Of a DNA stretch of 64,000 nt, positions 1-8,794 are shown piece by piece (within the stretch, counting starts at the first letter, position 1; the number at the start of each line of letters is the position of its first letter). A program made the translations under genes and the position numbers. The stretch is taken from NCBI GenBank assembly GCA_934100165.1, contig CAKOPN010000003.1, positions 124,001 through 188,000 of the forward strand, read 5' to 3'. The stretch is from an uncultured Bacilli bacterium (GTDB lineage: Bacteria > Bacillota_I > Bacilli_A > RF39 > UBA660). The notes under the pieces were generated by a model. That model was not told where the DNA came from and did not search any database. It worked only from the letters and a program-made list of their open reading frames with translations.

Positions 1-952
1 CATTTAATATAGTAATTATATCATCAACATCTTTAGTTAAAAAGATTTTATTTTTTATTTCGTTAGAATCTGTAAGTCCCTTTAAATACCAAGCTATATG
101 ATTTCTACTTTCAAGTACTACAAGCTTATCACATTTTATTTCTCTTAAATAAGAAATATGTTTAAGACACATATCTACTCTTTCCTTTGGTGTAGGTTTA
201 GGAACAATATTTCCATTTTCTATATATTCAACAACCTCTTTAACAAGCCAAGGATTGCCAAGAACACCACGGCCTATCATGATAGCATCACAGCCAGTTT
301 CTTCAAGCATTCTTTTAGCATCTTCTTTACTTGTAATATCACCATTTCCAATTACAGGTATTTTTACTGCATTTTTTACTTCTTTTATAATATTCCAGTC
401 TGCCTTACCACTATAACCTTGACTTCTTGTTCTAGGATGAACACAAATAGCACTAGCTCCAGCTTCTTCAACAGCTTTTGCTACTTCTACTGCATTTATA
501 TGATTATTATCCCAACCACTTCTAATTTTAACTGTTACAGGAACATTTACAGTTTCTACAACACTTTTAACAATTTCTTTTATTTTAGGAATATCCTTCA
601 AAAGAGCCGAACCAGCCTGAGCATGTACTGCAACTTTAGGTACAGGACATCCCATATTTATATCAATTATATCGGGATGCATTGTATCACAAATAAACTT
701 ACTTGCTACTACAAAAGATTCCTTATCGCTACCAAATATTTGTTGTGCGATTGGTCTTTCAAAATCAGTCATATATAACATGTCTATTGTTTTTTTGTTT
801 TCATAAGTTATAGCTTTATCACTAACCATTTCGGCATATATAAGACCTGCTCCCATTTCTTTAATAATTCTACGAAAAGCAGAATTACATACACCAGCCA
901 TAGGCGCCAATACAACTCTATTTTTTATTTCTACATTTCCTATTTTCCACAT
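1..952 (-). CDS. dusB: tRNA-dihydrouridine synthase (DusB-like), 3' end cut by window edge
   Basis: Translating the minus strand from the ATG at 952-950 gives an open frame that runs off the left edge (about 317 residues visible). It begins MWKIGNVEIKNRVVLAPMAG, the FMN-binding start of the Dus TIM barrel. It continues with DINMGCPVPKV (catalytic Cys loop), VTVKIRSGWD, VHPRTRSQGYSGKADW and IGNGDI, all Dus hallmarks. The enzyme reduces uridine to dihydrouridine in the tRNA D-loop using FMN and NADPH. It lies 25 bp downstream of ftsH and probably receives read-through past a weak hairpin. Bacillus also carries a dus gene in this neighbourhood. The C-terminal tRNA-binding helical domain is only partly visible. 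Confidence 0.95.
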   Translation of the reverse strand, partial: MWKIGNVEIKNRVVLAPMAGVCNSAFRRIIKEMGAGLIYAEMVSDKAITYENKKTIDMLYMTDFERPIAQQIFGSDKESFVVASKFICDTMHPDIIDINMGCPVPKVAVHAQAGSALLKDIPKIKEIVKSVVETVNVPVTVKIRSGWDNNHINAVEVAKAVEEAGASAICVHPRTRSQGYSGKADWNIIKEVKNAVKIPVIGNGDITSKEDAKRMLEETGCDAIMIGRGVLGNPWLVKEVVEYIENGNIVPKPTPKERVDMCLKHISYLREIKCDKLVVLESRNHIAWYLKGLTDSNEIKNKIFLTKDVDDIITILN

Positions 953-967
953 AATACACCATATCTA

Positions 968-987
968 AAAAAAGGCTTTATTCAGCC
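968..987 (-). terminator. Weak intrinsic terminator overlapping the ftsH stop codon
   Basis: Reading the minus strand, AGGCT and AGCCT pair across GAATAA and are followed by seven T residues. The stem is only 5 bp and contains the ftsH stop codon, so partial read-through into dusB is likely. Confidence 0.45.
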
Positions 988-2942
988 TCTTCTTCATCTT
1001 TTAAATTTTCAACAAGTTCATCCTTAGACATCTTTGAATATCCTTTGATTCCTTTGTCTTTTGCTTTCTGTTTTAATTCTTCAACAGATTCTTTACTAAA
1101 ATCTTCTTCCTCTGGCATCTTACCGTTTTGAACAAGATATTCAATTTGTTCTTTTGTAAGAGTTTCATACTCTAGAAGATTATCAGCAATTAACTTAACT
1201 AAGTCCTTATTCTCACTTAAAATCTTTTTAGCAGTTTCATAACATTCGTTAATTATCTTACGCATCTCAAGATCTATTTCATGAGCTACTTCATTAGAAA
1301 AGTTTCTTGTTTTATTATAATCTCTTCCTAAGAATATTCCACCTTCTTGTTGTTCAAGTTGAACAGGTCCCAAGTCACTCATACCATATTCTGTAACCAT
1401 AGATCTAGCGATTTTAGTAGCTTTCTCAAAGTCATTATGAGCACCAGTAGTTATTTCTCCAAAGTTAAGTTCTTCGGAAACTCTACCACCTAGAAGTCCA
1501 GTAATCTGTTCTAGTAATTCCTTTTTAGTAGAAGTATATCTTTCTTCCTTTGGTATCATCATTGCATAACCACCAGCATAACTTCTAGGAATAATCGTAA
1601 CTTTTTGAACATCATTTGCATCATTCAATTTAAGTCCCAATACAACATGTCCTGCTTCATGGTATGCAACCATTTTTCTTTCAGATTCTGTGTATTTTTT
1701 ACTTTTTTTAGCAGGTCCCATAAGAACTCTATCTGTTGCTTCATCTATTTCTTTCATAGTAATTTGTTCTTTATTATTTCTAACAGCAAGAAGTGCTGCT
1801 TCATTAAGTAAGTTTTCAAGATCAGCACCACTAAATCCTGGTGTTCTCTTAGCTAAATTTTTAAGTGTTACACTTGGAGCTAAGATTTTATTTCTTGCAT
1901 GTACTGCAAGGATTTCTTCTCTTCCTTTAACATCAGGTAAATTAACTGTAACTTGTCTATCAAATCTTCCAGGTCTTAACAACGCAGGATCTAGTACATC
2001 CGCTCTATTTGTTGCCGCAATTATTATAATTCCTTCATTAGCACCAAATCCATCCATCTCTGTTAATAATTGGTTAAGTGTCTGTTCTCTTTCATCATGA
2101 CCTCCACCTAAACCAGTTCCTCTTTGACGTCCAACAGCATCAATTTCATCAATAAATATCAAACATGGAGCATTATGTTTAGCTTGTTTAAACATATCTC
2201 TTACACGGCTAGCACCTACACCTACAAACAATTCAACGAAATCAGAACCGCTTATAAAATAGAAAGGTACATTAGCTTCACCAGCAACAGCCTTAGCAAG
2301 TAATGTTTTACCAGTTCCAGGTGGACCAACTAAAAGCACACCCTTTGGAATTCTTGCACCAAGTTTTTGGAATCTTTTTGGATTCTTTAAAAAGTCTATA
2401 AGCTCTTTAACTTCTTCTTTTTCTTCCTTTAACCCAGCAACATCTTTAAATGTAACTTTTCCTTTTTCAGTATTAAGTCTTGCTTTACTCTTACCAAAAT
2501 CCATTGATTTTCCAGCACTACTCATTTGCTTAGAAAAGAACCAGAAACCAATTCCTACTAATAAAATAATAGGTAAGATATTCACTAATATATAAAGTAG
2601 CGGACTAGAACCAGGATCAGATTCTGTTTCTATTTTATAATTAAGGTTTTCATTACTATCTATAATTTGTGAAATTATAGTATCAGTAAGTGGAGCCTTA
2701 ACATAGAAACTTTCTCTTTCACCATAGTTTTTAAGTTTACCACTTATATTATATGTTCCCTCATTTGCATTAGGAGTAATTATTATTTCTTCTACGTTAT
2801 TTCCTTTAATTTCAGAAATAAGTTTATCATAAGTTAAATCATTTACCTTACTACCACCTAAAGATAGAATGTAATATATACTAAGTACAAACACAATAAG
2901 TAGTAAATAAGGAATCATACCTTTTTTTACGTTTTTCTTCAT
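978..2942 (-). CDS. ftsH: ATP-dependent zinc metalloprotease FtsH with unusual C-terminal tail
   Basis: Membrane-anchored AAA+ protease that degrades misfolded membrane proteins and regulators. Visible in 654 residues: transmembrane helices at about 9-28 and 112-136 flanking an extracytoplasmic domain; Walker A GPPGTGKT (206-213); Walker B IFIDEID (262-268); second region of homology around 312-328; zinc motif HEAGH (428-432), with the third ligand expected in the HNDFEKAT segment near 503. After the protease helices the protein continues with a charged tail (617-648) that reads like a Rho_N/SAP-type helical motif (SVEELKQKAKDKGIKGYSKM, then SKDELVENL), not usual in FtsH. tilS is 13 bp upstream, as in Bacillus, but hpt, normally between them, is absent. 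Confidence 0.98.
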   Translation of the reverse strand: MKKNVKKGMIPYLLLIVFVLSIYYILSLGGSKVNDLTYDKLISEIKGNNVEEIIITPNANEGTYNISGKLKNYGERESFYVKAPLTDTIISQIIDSNENLNYKIETESDPGSSPLLYILVNILPIILLVGIGFWFFSKQMSSAGKSMDFGKSKARLNTEKGKVTFKDVAGLKEEKEEVKELIDFLKNPKRFQKLGARIPKGVLLVGPPGTGKTLLAKAVAGEANVPFYFISGSDFVELFVGVGASRVRDMFKQAKHNAPCLIFIDEIDAVGRQRGTGLGGGHDEREQTLNQLLTEMDGFGANEGIIIIAATNRADVLDPALLRPGRFDRQVTVNLPDVKGREEILAVHARNKILAPSVTLKNLAKRTPGFSGADLENLLNEAALLAVRNNKEQITMKEIDEATDRVLMGPAKKSKKYTESERKMVAYHEAGHVVLGLKLNDANDVQKVTIIPRSYAGGYAMMIPKEERYTSTKKELLEQITGLLGGRVSEELNFGEITTGAHNDFEKATKIARSMVTEYGMSDLGPVQLEQQEGGIFLGRDYNKTRNFSNEVAHEIDLEMRKIINECYETAKKILSENKDLVKLIADNLLEYETLTKEQIEYLVQNGKMPEEEDFSKESVEELKQKAKDKGIKGYSKMSKDELVENLKDEEEAE

Positions 2943-2955
2943 TCACACTGCCTCC

Positions 2956-4281
2956 TTAACTATATTTTAATATTATATCATATTTTTCATTTTTTAGTTT
3001 AGTAAATTTCGATTTTTTTACTCCAGGTATCCATATAATTTTATCTTTTGAGTCAACGACAATTGGCCATTTATCTCTATCTTTTGTAGGAATTTTGCAA
3101 TCTATGAAAATATCTTTGACTTTTTTATATCCATCTATCTTTTTTAAGAACATTTTATCGCCAAGTTTTCTAGTTCTTACATAAAGAGGAAAAGATACTT
3201 CACTAGAATCAATTCTGCATACATCATTATTGTTACTTTCTTCATCATCAACAACTTCAATTTTATGTCCATTAGGTAAAAGAGCGTATTTTATAAGTTC
3301 AACTTCATAACTAATGGTTTCTTTGACCTCTTTAGTAAACAACACCTCATCATAAGATTTTATAACTTGAACATTATGAGGTAAACAAATCTTAGAATTA
3401 GCCCTCTTAGAATTAAGTAAATCCATTATAAGTTTTACATGTCTATCATTTATTACCATTAAGTCTTCTTTATATATTTCTTCTAATATTACATATATAA
3501 TTTTTTTCTGTATAAGTGGATCCAATTCTCTATATTTAGCAACATCTATTTTATTATTTTTGTACACTCTACCAATGGTTCTTTTAATTTCATTATTTAT
3601 AAAGTTATCATATTCATTAAGTGTTTCGCTAAATTTAAGAAATTTTTCATGAACTTTCGGATCTTCTTCTTTCAAAAAGGGAAGAATATTCATTCTGTAC
3701 CTATTTCTAGTATATTTTCCTTTAAAATTTGATTTGTCAATCACGTACGGTATGTTATTTTCTTCATCAAATTTCAAAGCCTCATCTTTAGTTATAAATA
3801 CTAATGGTCTAACTGTCTTAAAAGTACCATTATCTAATATTTTTTCAAAACCACTATATCCTTTAAGTGTTGATCCTCTCACCATTCTCATAAGAATAGT
3901 TTCAACCAAATCATCACCATGGTGAGCAGTCATCAAGTAATTAGCATCATATTTTTTCACAACATCATTAAAGAAGTTATATCTTATCTTCCTTGCTTGG
4001 TTATGAAAATTATCATCCCCATATCTTTCTATAGTCATTGCTTCAAAACCAACATTGTTATCTTTGCAGTAATTCATTAAGAATTCTTTCTCTGCAGCGC
4101 TCTCACTTCTAACGTTGTGGTTAACATGAGCAGACACTATATTTAAATGATATTTTTCTCTAAGTCTAAGCAAAATAGTTAAAAGGCACATGGAATCTGG
4201 TCCTCCAGAATTTCCAAGTACAATTGTGTCACCATCTTTTAACTTAACTTCATTAACTAAAAAATCTATTACTTTATCCAT
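2956..4281 (-). CDS. tilS: tRNA(Ile)-lysidine synthase
   Basis: Modifies C34 of the CAU-anticodon tRNA-Ile to lysidine so that it reads AUA codons, an essential step. The N-terminal PP-loop ATPase motif is SGGPDS (25-30). The central part contains TAHHGDDLVETILMRMVRGS, diagnostic for TilS, and the C-terminal part (about 365-441) resembles the TilS C-terminal domain (RTRKLGDKM). Length 441 fits the family. AUA is common in this genome, which agrees with strong need for the enzyme. It lies between divIC and ftsH, as in Bacillus. Confidence 0.97.
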   Translation of the reverse strand: MDKVIDFLVNEVKLKDGDTIVLGNSGGPDSMCLLTILLRLREKYHLNIVSAHVNHNVRSESAAEKEFLMNYCKDNNVGFEAMTIERYGDDNFHNQARKIRYNFFNDVVKKYDANYLMTAHHGDDLVETILMRMVRGSTLKGYSGFEKILDNGTFKTVRPLVFITKDEALKFDEENNIPYVIDKSNFKGKYTRNRYRMNILPFLKEEDPKVHEKFLKFSETLNEYDNFINNEIKRTIGRVYKNNKIDVAKYRELDPLIQKKIIYVILEEIYKEDLMVINDRHVKLIMDLLNSKRANSKICLPHNVQVIKSYDEVLFTKEVKETISYEVELIKYALLPNGHKIEVVDDEESNNNDVCRIDSSEVSFPLYVRTRKLGDKMFLKKIDGYKKVKDIFIDCKIPTKDRDKWPIVVDSKDKIIWIPGVKKSKFTKLKNEKYDIILKYS

Positions 4282-4331
4282 AATTCCTCACCAAGTACAA
4301 TTTTAAATCAGATTATTTAAAGTAGCAAGAA

Positions 4332-4354
4332 AAAGAAGATAAAACATCTTCTTC
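4332..4354 (-). terminator. Terminator after divIC
   Basis: On the minus strand AGAAGAT and ATCTTCT form a 7-bp stem around a short T-rich loop, followed by a TTTTCTT tract. It sits at the divIC stop and ahead of tilS. Confidence 0.6.
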
Positions 4355-4704
4355 TACTTTGCATTATCAGTACTGTTACTGTCTTTTTTCTCATCAGGCA
4401 TTTTTATAACAAGTTCTCCCTCTTTTGAGTAAAGAAACTTTTCACGTAAATATCTTCCTACATATTCAGGATCTTTAAGTTTTTCTACATCAGTAGAAAG
4501 TTCCTGTTCCTTTTCTTTAAGTTCCATTAGTTCTAAGGAGAGTTTTTCTTTTTCTTTATATTTGTTCATAATATCTACTGCAACATTTGCAATATAACTT
4601 AGAAAATAGACAATAAAAGCAACACTAAAAACTCCAAAGAAAAGAAGACGCATAGCCTTTCTTTTAGGCTTTTTAACAACTTTTTTCTTTTTTTCATTAG
4701 CCAC
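4354..4704 (-). CDS. divIC: Septum formation initiator DivIC/FtsB-like protein
   Basis: Small bitopic division protein: a basic Lys-rich N-terminus, one transmembrane helix (about residues 20-42), then a coiled coil (about 46-78) ending in the family motif around DPEYVGRYLREKFLYSKEGE. DivIC/FtsB pairs with FtsL and DivIB at the septum to activate peptidoglycan synthesis. I prefer the GTG at 4704 because AGGTGAT lies 7 bases upstream; the in-frame GTG at 4716 and ATG at 4713 overlap that ribosome-binding site. In Bacillus divIC follows yabP-yabQ; here yabPQ are 41 kb away on the other arm while divIC stays with tilS-ftsH. Confidence 0.88.
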   Translation of the reverse strand: MANEKKKKVVKKPKRKAMRLLFFGVFSVAFIVYFLSYIANVAVDIMNKYKEKEKLSLELMELKEKEQELSTDVEKLKDPEYVGRYLREKFLYSKEGELVIKMPDEKKDSNSTDNAK

Positions 4705-4803
4705 TTTTATCATCACCTACTCTCATATCATACATTTTAACACTTATAAAAGAAAAGAAAATGATTATATATATATAAACACAAATATTTTACACTTTTT
4801 GAC

Positions 4804-4832
4804 GAAAAAAAATAAGCAGTTAATACTGCTTA
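4804..4832 (-). terminator. Terminator of the rpsF-ssb-rpsR operon
   Basis: Minus-strand TAAGCAGT and ACTGCTTA pair over 8 bp around a 4-base loop, followed by eight T residues. It is immediately after the rpsR stop codon. Confidence 0.85.
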
Positions 4833-5054
4833 CTATTTTGCATATGGTAATAAAGCAATTGCTCTTGCTCTTTTTACTTGCATTGCTGTATATCTTTGAT
4901 GTTTAGCACAGTTTCCTGTAACACGTCTTGGTAATATTTTACCTCTTTCATTAACGTATTTTTTTAGTGTATCAACATCTTTATAATCTATATTATGATC
5001 ATGTCCTGAGCACATATAACAAACTTTTTTCTTTTTTCTAAAAAATTCTGCCAT
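4833..5054 (-). CDS. rpsR: 30S ribosomal protein S18
   Basis: 73 residues with the S18 core, including DYKDVDTLKKYVNERGKILP and RRVTGNCAKHQRYTAMQVKR followed by RARAIALLPY. It binds 16S rRNA as a heterodimer with S6. The N-terminal CYMC pair and a later Cys and His look like the zinc-binding form of S18. Last gene of rpsF-ssb-rpsR, 18 bp after ssb. Confidence 0.98.
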   Translation of the reverse strand: MAEFFRKKKKVCYMCSGHDHNIDYKDVDTLKKYVNERGKILPRRVTGNCAKHQRYTAMQVKRARAIALLPYAK

Positions 5055-5072
5055 TTTTAATTATTCTCCCTT

Positions 5073-5558
5073 CTAATAGAACGGTAACTCATCTGGGTCT
5101 ATTTCTATATTAGAACCTGCATCCCAAACACTAGCTCCTTGTTCACTTTGTGAAGGAGCACTAGAAAAATCACTAGGGCTGACATTATCACTTGGAGTAT
5201 CGAAGTTATTATTAGATGGAACATCACCTTTTCTATCTAAGAATTGAATAGAATCAGCAACAACAAATGTTGACCATACTGTATTTCCATCTTTTCCTTG
5301 ATAGCTATCTACTTGTAATCTACCATCTACTGCAATTTGGTTTCCTTTCTTTTGGAATTTAGCAATATTTTCTGCTTGTTTTCTCCATGCAACAACTGTT
5401 ATAAAGTCTGCACTTCTATTTCCATCTTGATTACTAGAAAGGTAACTTCTGTCTACTGCAATTGTGAATCTAGAACGAGCTATACTACCGTTACTTGTAT
5501 TAACAAATTCGCATGTTGGATCTTTTACAAGACGTCCAACTAAACATATTCTATTCAT
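5073..5558 (-). CDS. ssb: Single-stranded DNA-binding protein
   Basis: OB-fold SSB of 161 residues. MNRICLVGRLVKDPTCEF opens the fold and the core contains FTIAVDRSYLSSNQDGNRSADFI, VAWRKQAENIAKF and KGNQIAVDGRLQ. After about residue 110 a Ser/Asn/Pro-rich disordered linker leads to the acidic protein-interaction tip, here DPDELPFY, so one Tyr follows the usual terminal Pro-Phe. It coats single-stranded DNA and recruits replication and repair partners through that tip. It lies between rpsF and rpsR, as in Bacillus. Confidence 0.97.
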   Translation of the reverse strand: MNRICLVGRLVKDPTCEFVNTSNGSIARSRFTIAVDRSYLSSNQDGNRSADFITVVAWRKQAENIAKFQKKGNQIAVDGRLQVDSYQGKDGNTVWSTFVVADSIQFLDRKGDVPSNNNFDTPSDNVSPSDFSSAPSQSEQGASVWDAGSNIEIDPDELPFY

Positions 5559-5573
5559 TTAATTACCTCTTTC

Positions 5574-5864
5574 TTATTCTTCAACTTTAACGATTAAGTG
5601 ACGAATAATATTTTCATTAATTAAAGCAACACGATCAAATTCTTTAACAGCATGTGAACCTTCTGCTTCAATAGAGAAATAGAAATAGTAACCTGTCTTA
5701 TACTTATTGATTTCATAAGCTAAATCTCTTTGACCCATTTCTTTTTCTTCAAGAATTGTAGCTTTTTCATCTTCAAGTACTTTTTTCATAGATTCAAATA
5801 CACCTTTAATTGCACTTTCCTCTAAATCAGGCTTTACGATAAACATAAGTTCATACTTTCTCAT
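5574..5864 (-). CDS. rpsF: 30S ribosomal protein S6
   Basis: 96 residues beginning MRKYELMFIVKPDLEESAIK; contains GQRDLAYEINKYKTGYYFYF and ends in a NENIIRHLIVKVEE strand. I chose the ATG at 5864 because AAAGGAGGTG lies directly upstream; the longer frame to 5894 would place the ribosome-binding site inside the gene. First gene of rpsF-ssb-rpsR. Confidence 0.97.
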   Translation of the reverse strand: MRKYELMFIVKPDLEESAIKGVFESMKKVLEDEKATILEEKEMGQRDLAYEINKYKTGYYFYFSIEAEGSHAVKEFDRVALINENIIRHLIVKVEE

Positions 5865-5962
5865 TATTACACCTCCTTTTGGACTAATGGCCAATTTCTT
5901 GGCAAGGAGTACCTAAATACTCGTAAGTAGTATAACAATTTATTAACAATTTGTCCAATACT
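5865..5962 (-). promoter_or_regulatory. rpsF promoter and structured leader (possible S6:S18 leader)
   Basis: Minus strand: a sigma-A-like promoter (TTGGAC, about 18 bp, TATACT near 5930) followed by two small hairpins, GAGTA/TACTC and GCCAA-GAAA-TTGGC, before the strong ribosome-binding site. Firmicutes often control this operon by S6:S18 binding to the leader. I do not see a clear match to the published leader motif, so that role is only a possibility. Confidence 0.4.
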
Positions 5963-6054
5963 TTTTTTAACTTTTTAGCAAAATTATCAAGCAATATACG
6001 ACATTTTAACATATATAGATAATATTTTAGTTATAATCACCTTTAAAATAAAAA

Positions 6055-6078
6055 AATCACGCCAAAATGACATGACTA
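6055..6078 (-). terminator. Terminator after ychF
   Basis: Minus-strand TCATGTC and GGCGTGA pair imperfectly and are followed by a run of seven T residues directly after the ychF stop codon. Confidence 0.55.
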
Positions 6079-7179
6079 TTTACTAACATTAAATCTAAAA
6101 TAACAAATATCTCCATCTTGCATCAAGTAATCTTTTCCTTCAAGTCTTACTTTACCTGCTTCCTTAGCTTTAAGTTCATTACCACAGCTAATTAAATCTT
6201 CATAGGAAATTACTTCGGCTTTTATAAATCCTTTTTCAAAGTCGGTATGAATTATACCAGCACATTCTTTAGCATTCATTCCCTTTTTATAAGTCCATGC
6301 CCTTACCTCATCACTACCTGCAGTAAAATAAGTTTCAAGTCCTAATAAATCATAAGTTGCTTTTATTAAAAGATCTAAACCACTTTCTTTAATACCAACA
6401 GAATTAAGCATCTCCATCTTGTCCTCATAATCCAAATCACTAAGTTCTTCTTCCATCTTAGCACTTATTTTTATAACCTTTGCATCCTCTGACGAAGCAT
6501 AATCAATTACTTTTTGAACATGTTCATTATTATCTAATAACTCGCTTTCCAAAACATTAGCAAGATAAATAATAGGCTTATTAGTTAATAGATTAAAATT
6601 CTTTAAATAAAGTCTTTCTTCTTTAGTAAAATCTACTCTTCTTAAAGCTTTTCCAACTTCCAAATTATCTTTAGCTTTCTTAAGAATTTCATACTCCATA
6701 AGTGCATCTTTATCTCTATTAGTTAATGCTTTCTTTTGCACTTTATCAATTCTGTTATTGATTATCTCTAAATCTGATAAAGATAACTCAACATTTATTA
6801 TCTCAATATCTCTAATTGGATCAACAGTATTTTCAACATGTATTATATTACTATCTTCAAAACATCTAACCACTTCAACAATAGCATCAACTTCTCTAAT
6901 ATGTGACAAAAACTTATTACCAAGACCTTCTCCTAAAGAAGCTCCCTTAACAAGTCCTGCTATATCAGTAAACTCATATGCAGTTGGAATAGTTCTTTGT
7001 GGACTATAAATTTCTGTTAATCTATCAAGTCTTTCATCTGGAACTATTACAACACCAACATTAGGTTCAATTGTTGCAAATGGATAGTTTGCTGCTAAAA
7101 TATTTTTCTTTGTTATTGCATTAAATAAAGTTGACTTACCAACATTAGGTAAACCAACTATTCCTGCTTTAAGACTCAT
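6076..7179 (-). CDS. ychF: Ribosome-binding ATPase YchF (Obg family)
   Basis: 367 residues. P-loop GLPNVGKS (9-16), switch region around YEFTDIAGLVKGAS, and NVLES in place of the GTPase NKxD motif, the change that gives YchF its ATP preference. The C-terminal TGS-like domain contains RAWTYKKGMNAKECAGIIH and TDFEKGFIKAEVISYEDL. It binds ribosomes and affects stress responses. Bacillus has the same gene beside yyzM and parB; here an AbgT transporter has been inserted between them. Confidence 0.97.
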   Translation of the reverse strand: MSLKAGIVGLPNVGKSTLFNAITKKNILAANYPFATIEPNVGVVIVPDERLDRLTEIYSPQRTIPTAYEFTDIAGLVKGASLGEGLGNKFLSHIREVDAIVEVVRCFEDSNIIHVENTVDPIRDIEIINVELSLSDLEIINNRIDKVQKKALTNRDKDALMEYEILKKAKDNLEVGKALRRVDFTKEERLYLKNFNLLTNKPIIYLANVLESELLDNNEHVQKVIDYASSEDAKVIKISAKMEEELSDLDYEDKMEMLNSVGIKESGLDLLIKATYDLLGLETYFTAGSDEVRAWTYKKGMNAKECAGIIHTDFEKGFIKAEVISYEDLISCGNELKAKEAGKVRLEGKDYLMQDGDICYFRFNVSK

Positions 7180-7193
7180 TTTTTATTCCCCCT

Positions 7194-8786
7194 TTACGAA
7201 TTAGCATATACACCTGGTCCAATAGGTATGCCTACAACATAAATCATACAAACTAAGAATATCCAAGTAATACTTATTATTAAACAATAAGGTGCTATAA
7301 AAGACAAGGCTTTTTTTATTGAAATAGGCTCTTTTTCAGTATTGTAAATATTTAAATAACCAAGATATATAACAAAGTATGCAAGAAGAGGTGTAAATCC
7401 TTTCGTCATTGAATCTGCTGCTCTAAATACAAATTGTGCAAATTGTGGTGACAAATTAGCCTGCATCATAACAGGTACAACACTAGGAGCCAAAACTGTC
7501 CATTTTGCCGACTGAGTTGTTACAAATAAACCACTTATAGCTATTAAAATCAAGATTACAAAAATAAGTGGTAAACCAGTAAAACCAATACCTTTTATTA
7601 TATTAGAAATACTAGCAACAATTACTGTACCTATGTTTGTTTTCTTAAAAACTGCTATAAACTGACTTGCAAAGAACACTAAGATAACTAAATAACCAAC
7701 ATCTTTTAAGTATAAAGAAGATTTTTCAATTAAATCCTTATCACTTTTCAAAGTTCTTGCTCCAATTGCATATGCAAGACCTGTTGCTAAAAACAACACT
7801 GACACAAGATAAGTAAATCCATCTTGCAAATAAGAATTTGGACTAAACAACTGATACATATAACCAGTTTCATTCATATCCAAAAGAAGACCAGAACCAG
7901 GAAGACCTGGAATAATCATATAAGTAAATAAAAGAATTACTAAGATTGCTGCTATTAAAGCATTCCTTAATCCTTTCTTCTCTTTAGCTTCTATTTCTAA
8001 TCTTTTTTGTTCTTCAAGAGATACTGACTCAAGTTTAATTTCTTTTGTATCTCCAAGTCCATCTTCTGAAGAAACTTTATATTTACCAATTCTTTTAAGA
8101 ATTATATTTTCTATAACAAACGTTCCAACAAGTGAAACTACTACGGTAGATATAACTATTGCAACTATATTAGAAAGCATTCCTACATGAACACTATCTA
8201 TAAGAGAAGCAGCACTTTCTGTAATTGGTACTAAACTCATCTCTGTCGTACCTGCAAAAAGTGTAGCACCATAACCAAAAGCCACTCCACAAAAACTTGC
8301 AGTTATACCAAGTAAAGGATTCCTTCCATTAGCTAAAAATATCAAAGCTGAAAGTGGAATCAACATTACATAACCAACATCATTTATTATACTTGAAATT
8401 GTTGCGAGAAATATAATTATAAATGTAATAGTCTTATTATTTACATTCAAAGTACATCTTTTGATAAATGTATCTATCAAACCACTAGAATAAGCAACCG
8501 AAAGACCAATTAAACCAATTAAAAGCGTACTAAGTGGAGTAAATGCCACAAAATTGTTTGCAGCATTACTAATAATATACTGAAAGCCTGAAACATTAAA
8601 CATTCCTTCTACTGCTACGATAGTACTTTCTAAACTTTTTGTAACAGAATTAACTCTTGAATAAGATACCTGCACTTGCAAAAATGACAAAATTGAACTA
8701 AGTATCATAACTAGAACAGTTAACAGGATGAAGGTAGTTATTGGATGAAGGTTAAACTTTTTTAAATGCATCTTTTTTCGTTTCAT
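7194..8786 (-). CDS. AbgT-family transporter
   Basis: 530-residue polytopic membrane protein with about 12 hydrophobic segments. AbgT-type stretches include the first helix after NLHPITTFILLT, the long loop ending in FVAFTPLSTLLIGLIGLSVA, and VTTQSAKWTVLAPSVVPVMM in the C-terminal half. AbgT proteins import p-aminobenzoyl-glutamate or export antimetabolites (sulfonamides) by H+ antiport; substrate cannot be told here. It ends 14 bp before ychF and starts 8 bp after yyzM, so it is probably co-transcribed with both. It is not part of the classic oriC synteny, so it is likely a later insertion. Confidence 0.88.
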   Translation of the reverse strand: MKRKKMHLKKFNLHPITTFILLTVLVMILSSILSFLQVQVSYSRVNSVTKSLESTIVAVEGMFNVSGFQYIISNAANNFVAFTPLSTLLIGLIGLSVAYSSGLIDTFIKRCTLNVNNKTITFIIIFLATISSIINDVGYVMLIPLSALIFLANGRNPLLGITASFCGVAFGYGATLFAGTTEMSLVPITESAASLIDSVHVGMLSNIVAIVISTVVVSLVGTFVIENIILKRIGKYKVSSEDGLGDTKEIKLESVSLEEQKRLEIEAKEKKGLRNALIAAILVILLFTYMIIPGLPGSGLLLDMNETGYMYQLFSPNSYLQDGFTYLVSVLFLATGLAYAIGARTLKSDKDLIEKSSLYLKDVGYLVILVFFASQFIAVFKKTNIGTVIVASISNIIKGIGFTGLPLIFVILILIAISGLFVTTQSAKWTVLAPSVVPVMMQANLSPQFAQFVFRAADSMTKGFTPLLAYFVIYLGYLNIYNTEKEPISIKKALSFIAPYCLIISITWIFLVCMIYVVGIPIGPGVYANS

Positions 8787-8794
8787 ACATACAC

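Noticed and set aside
158..778. 206-codon plus-strand frame near the left end
   Set aside because: It is the complement of dusB, which has clear family motifs on the minus strand; the frame is Phe/Ser/Tyr-rich with no family likeness.
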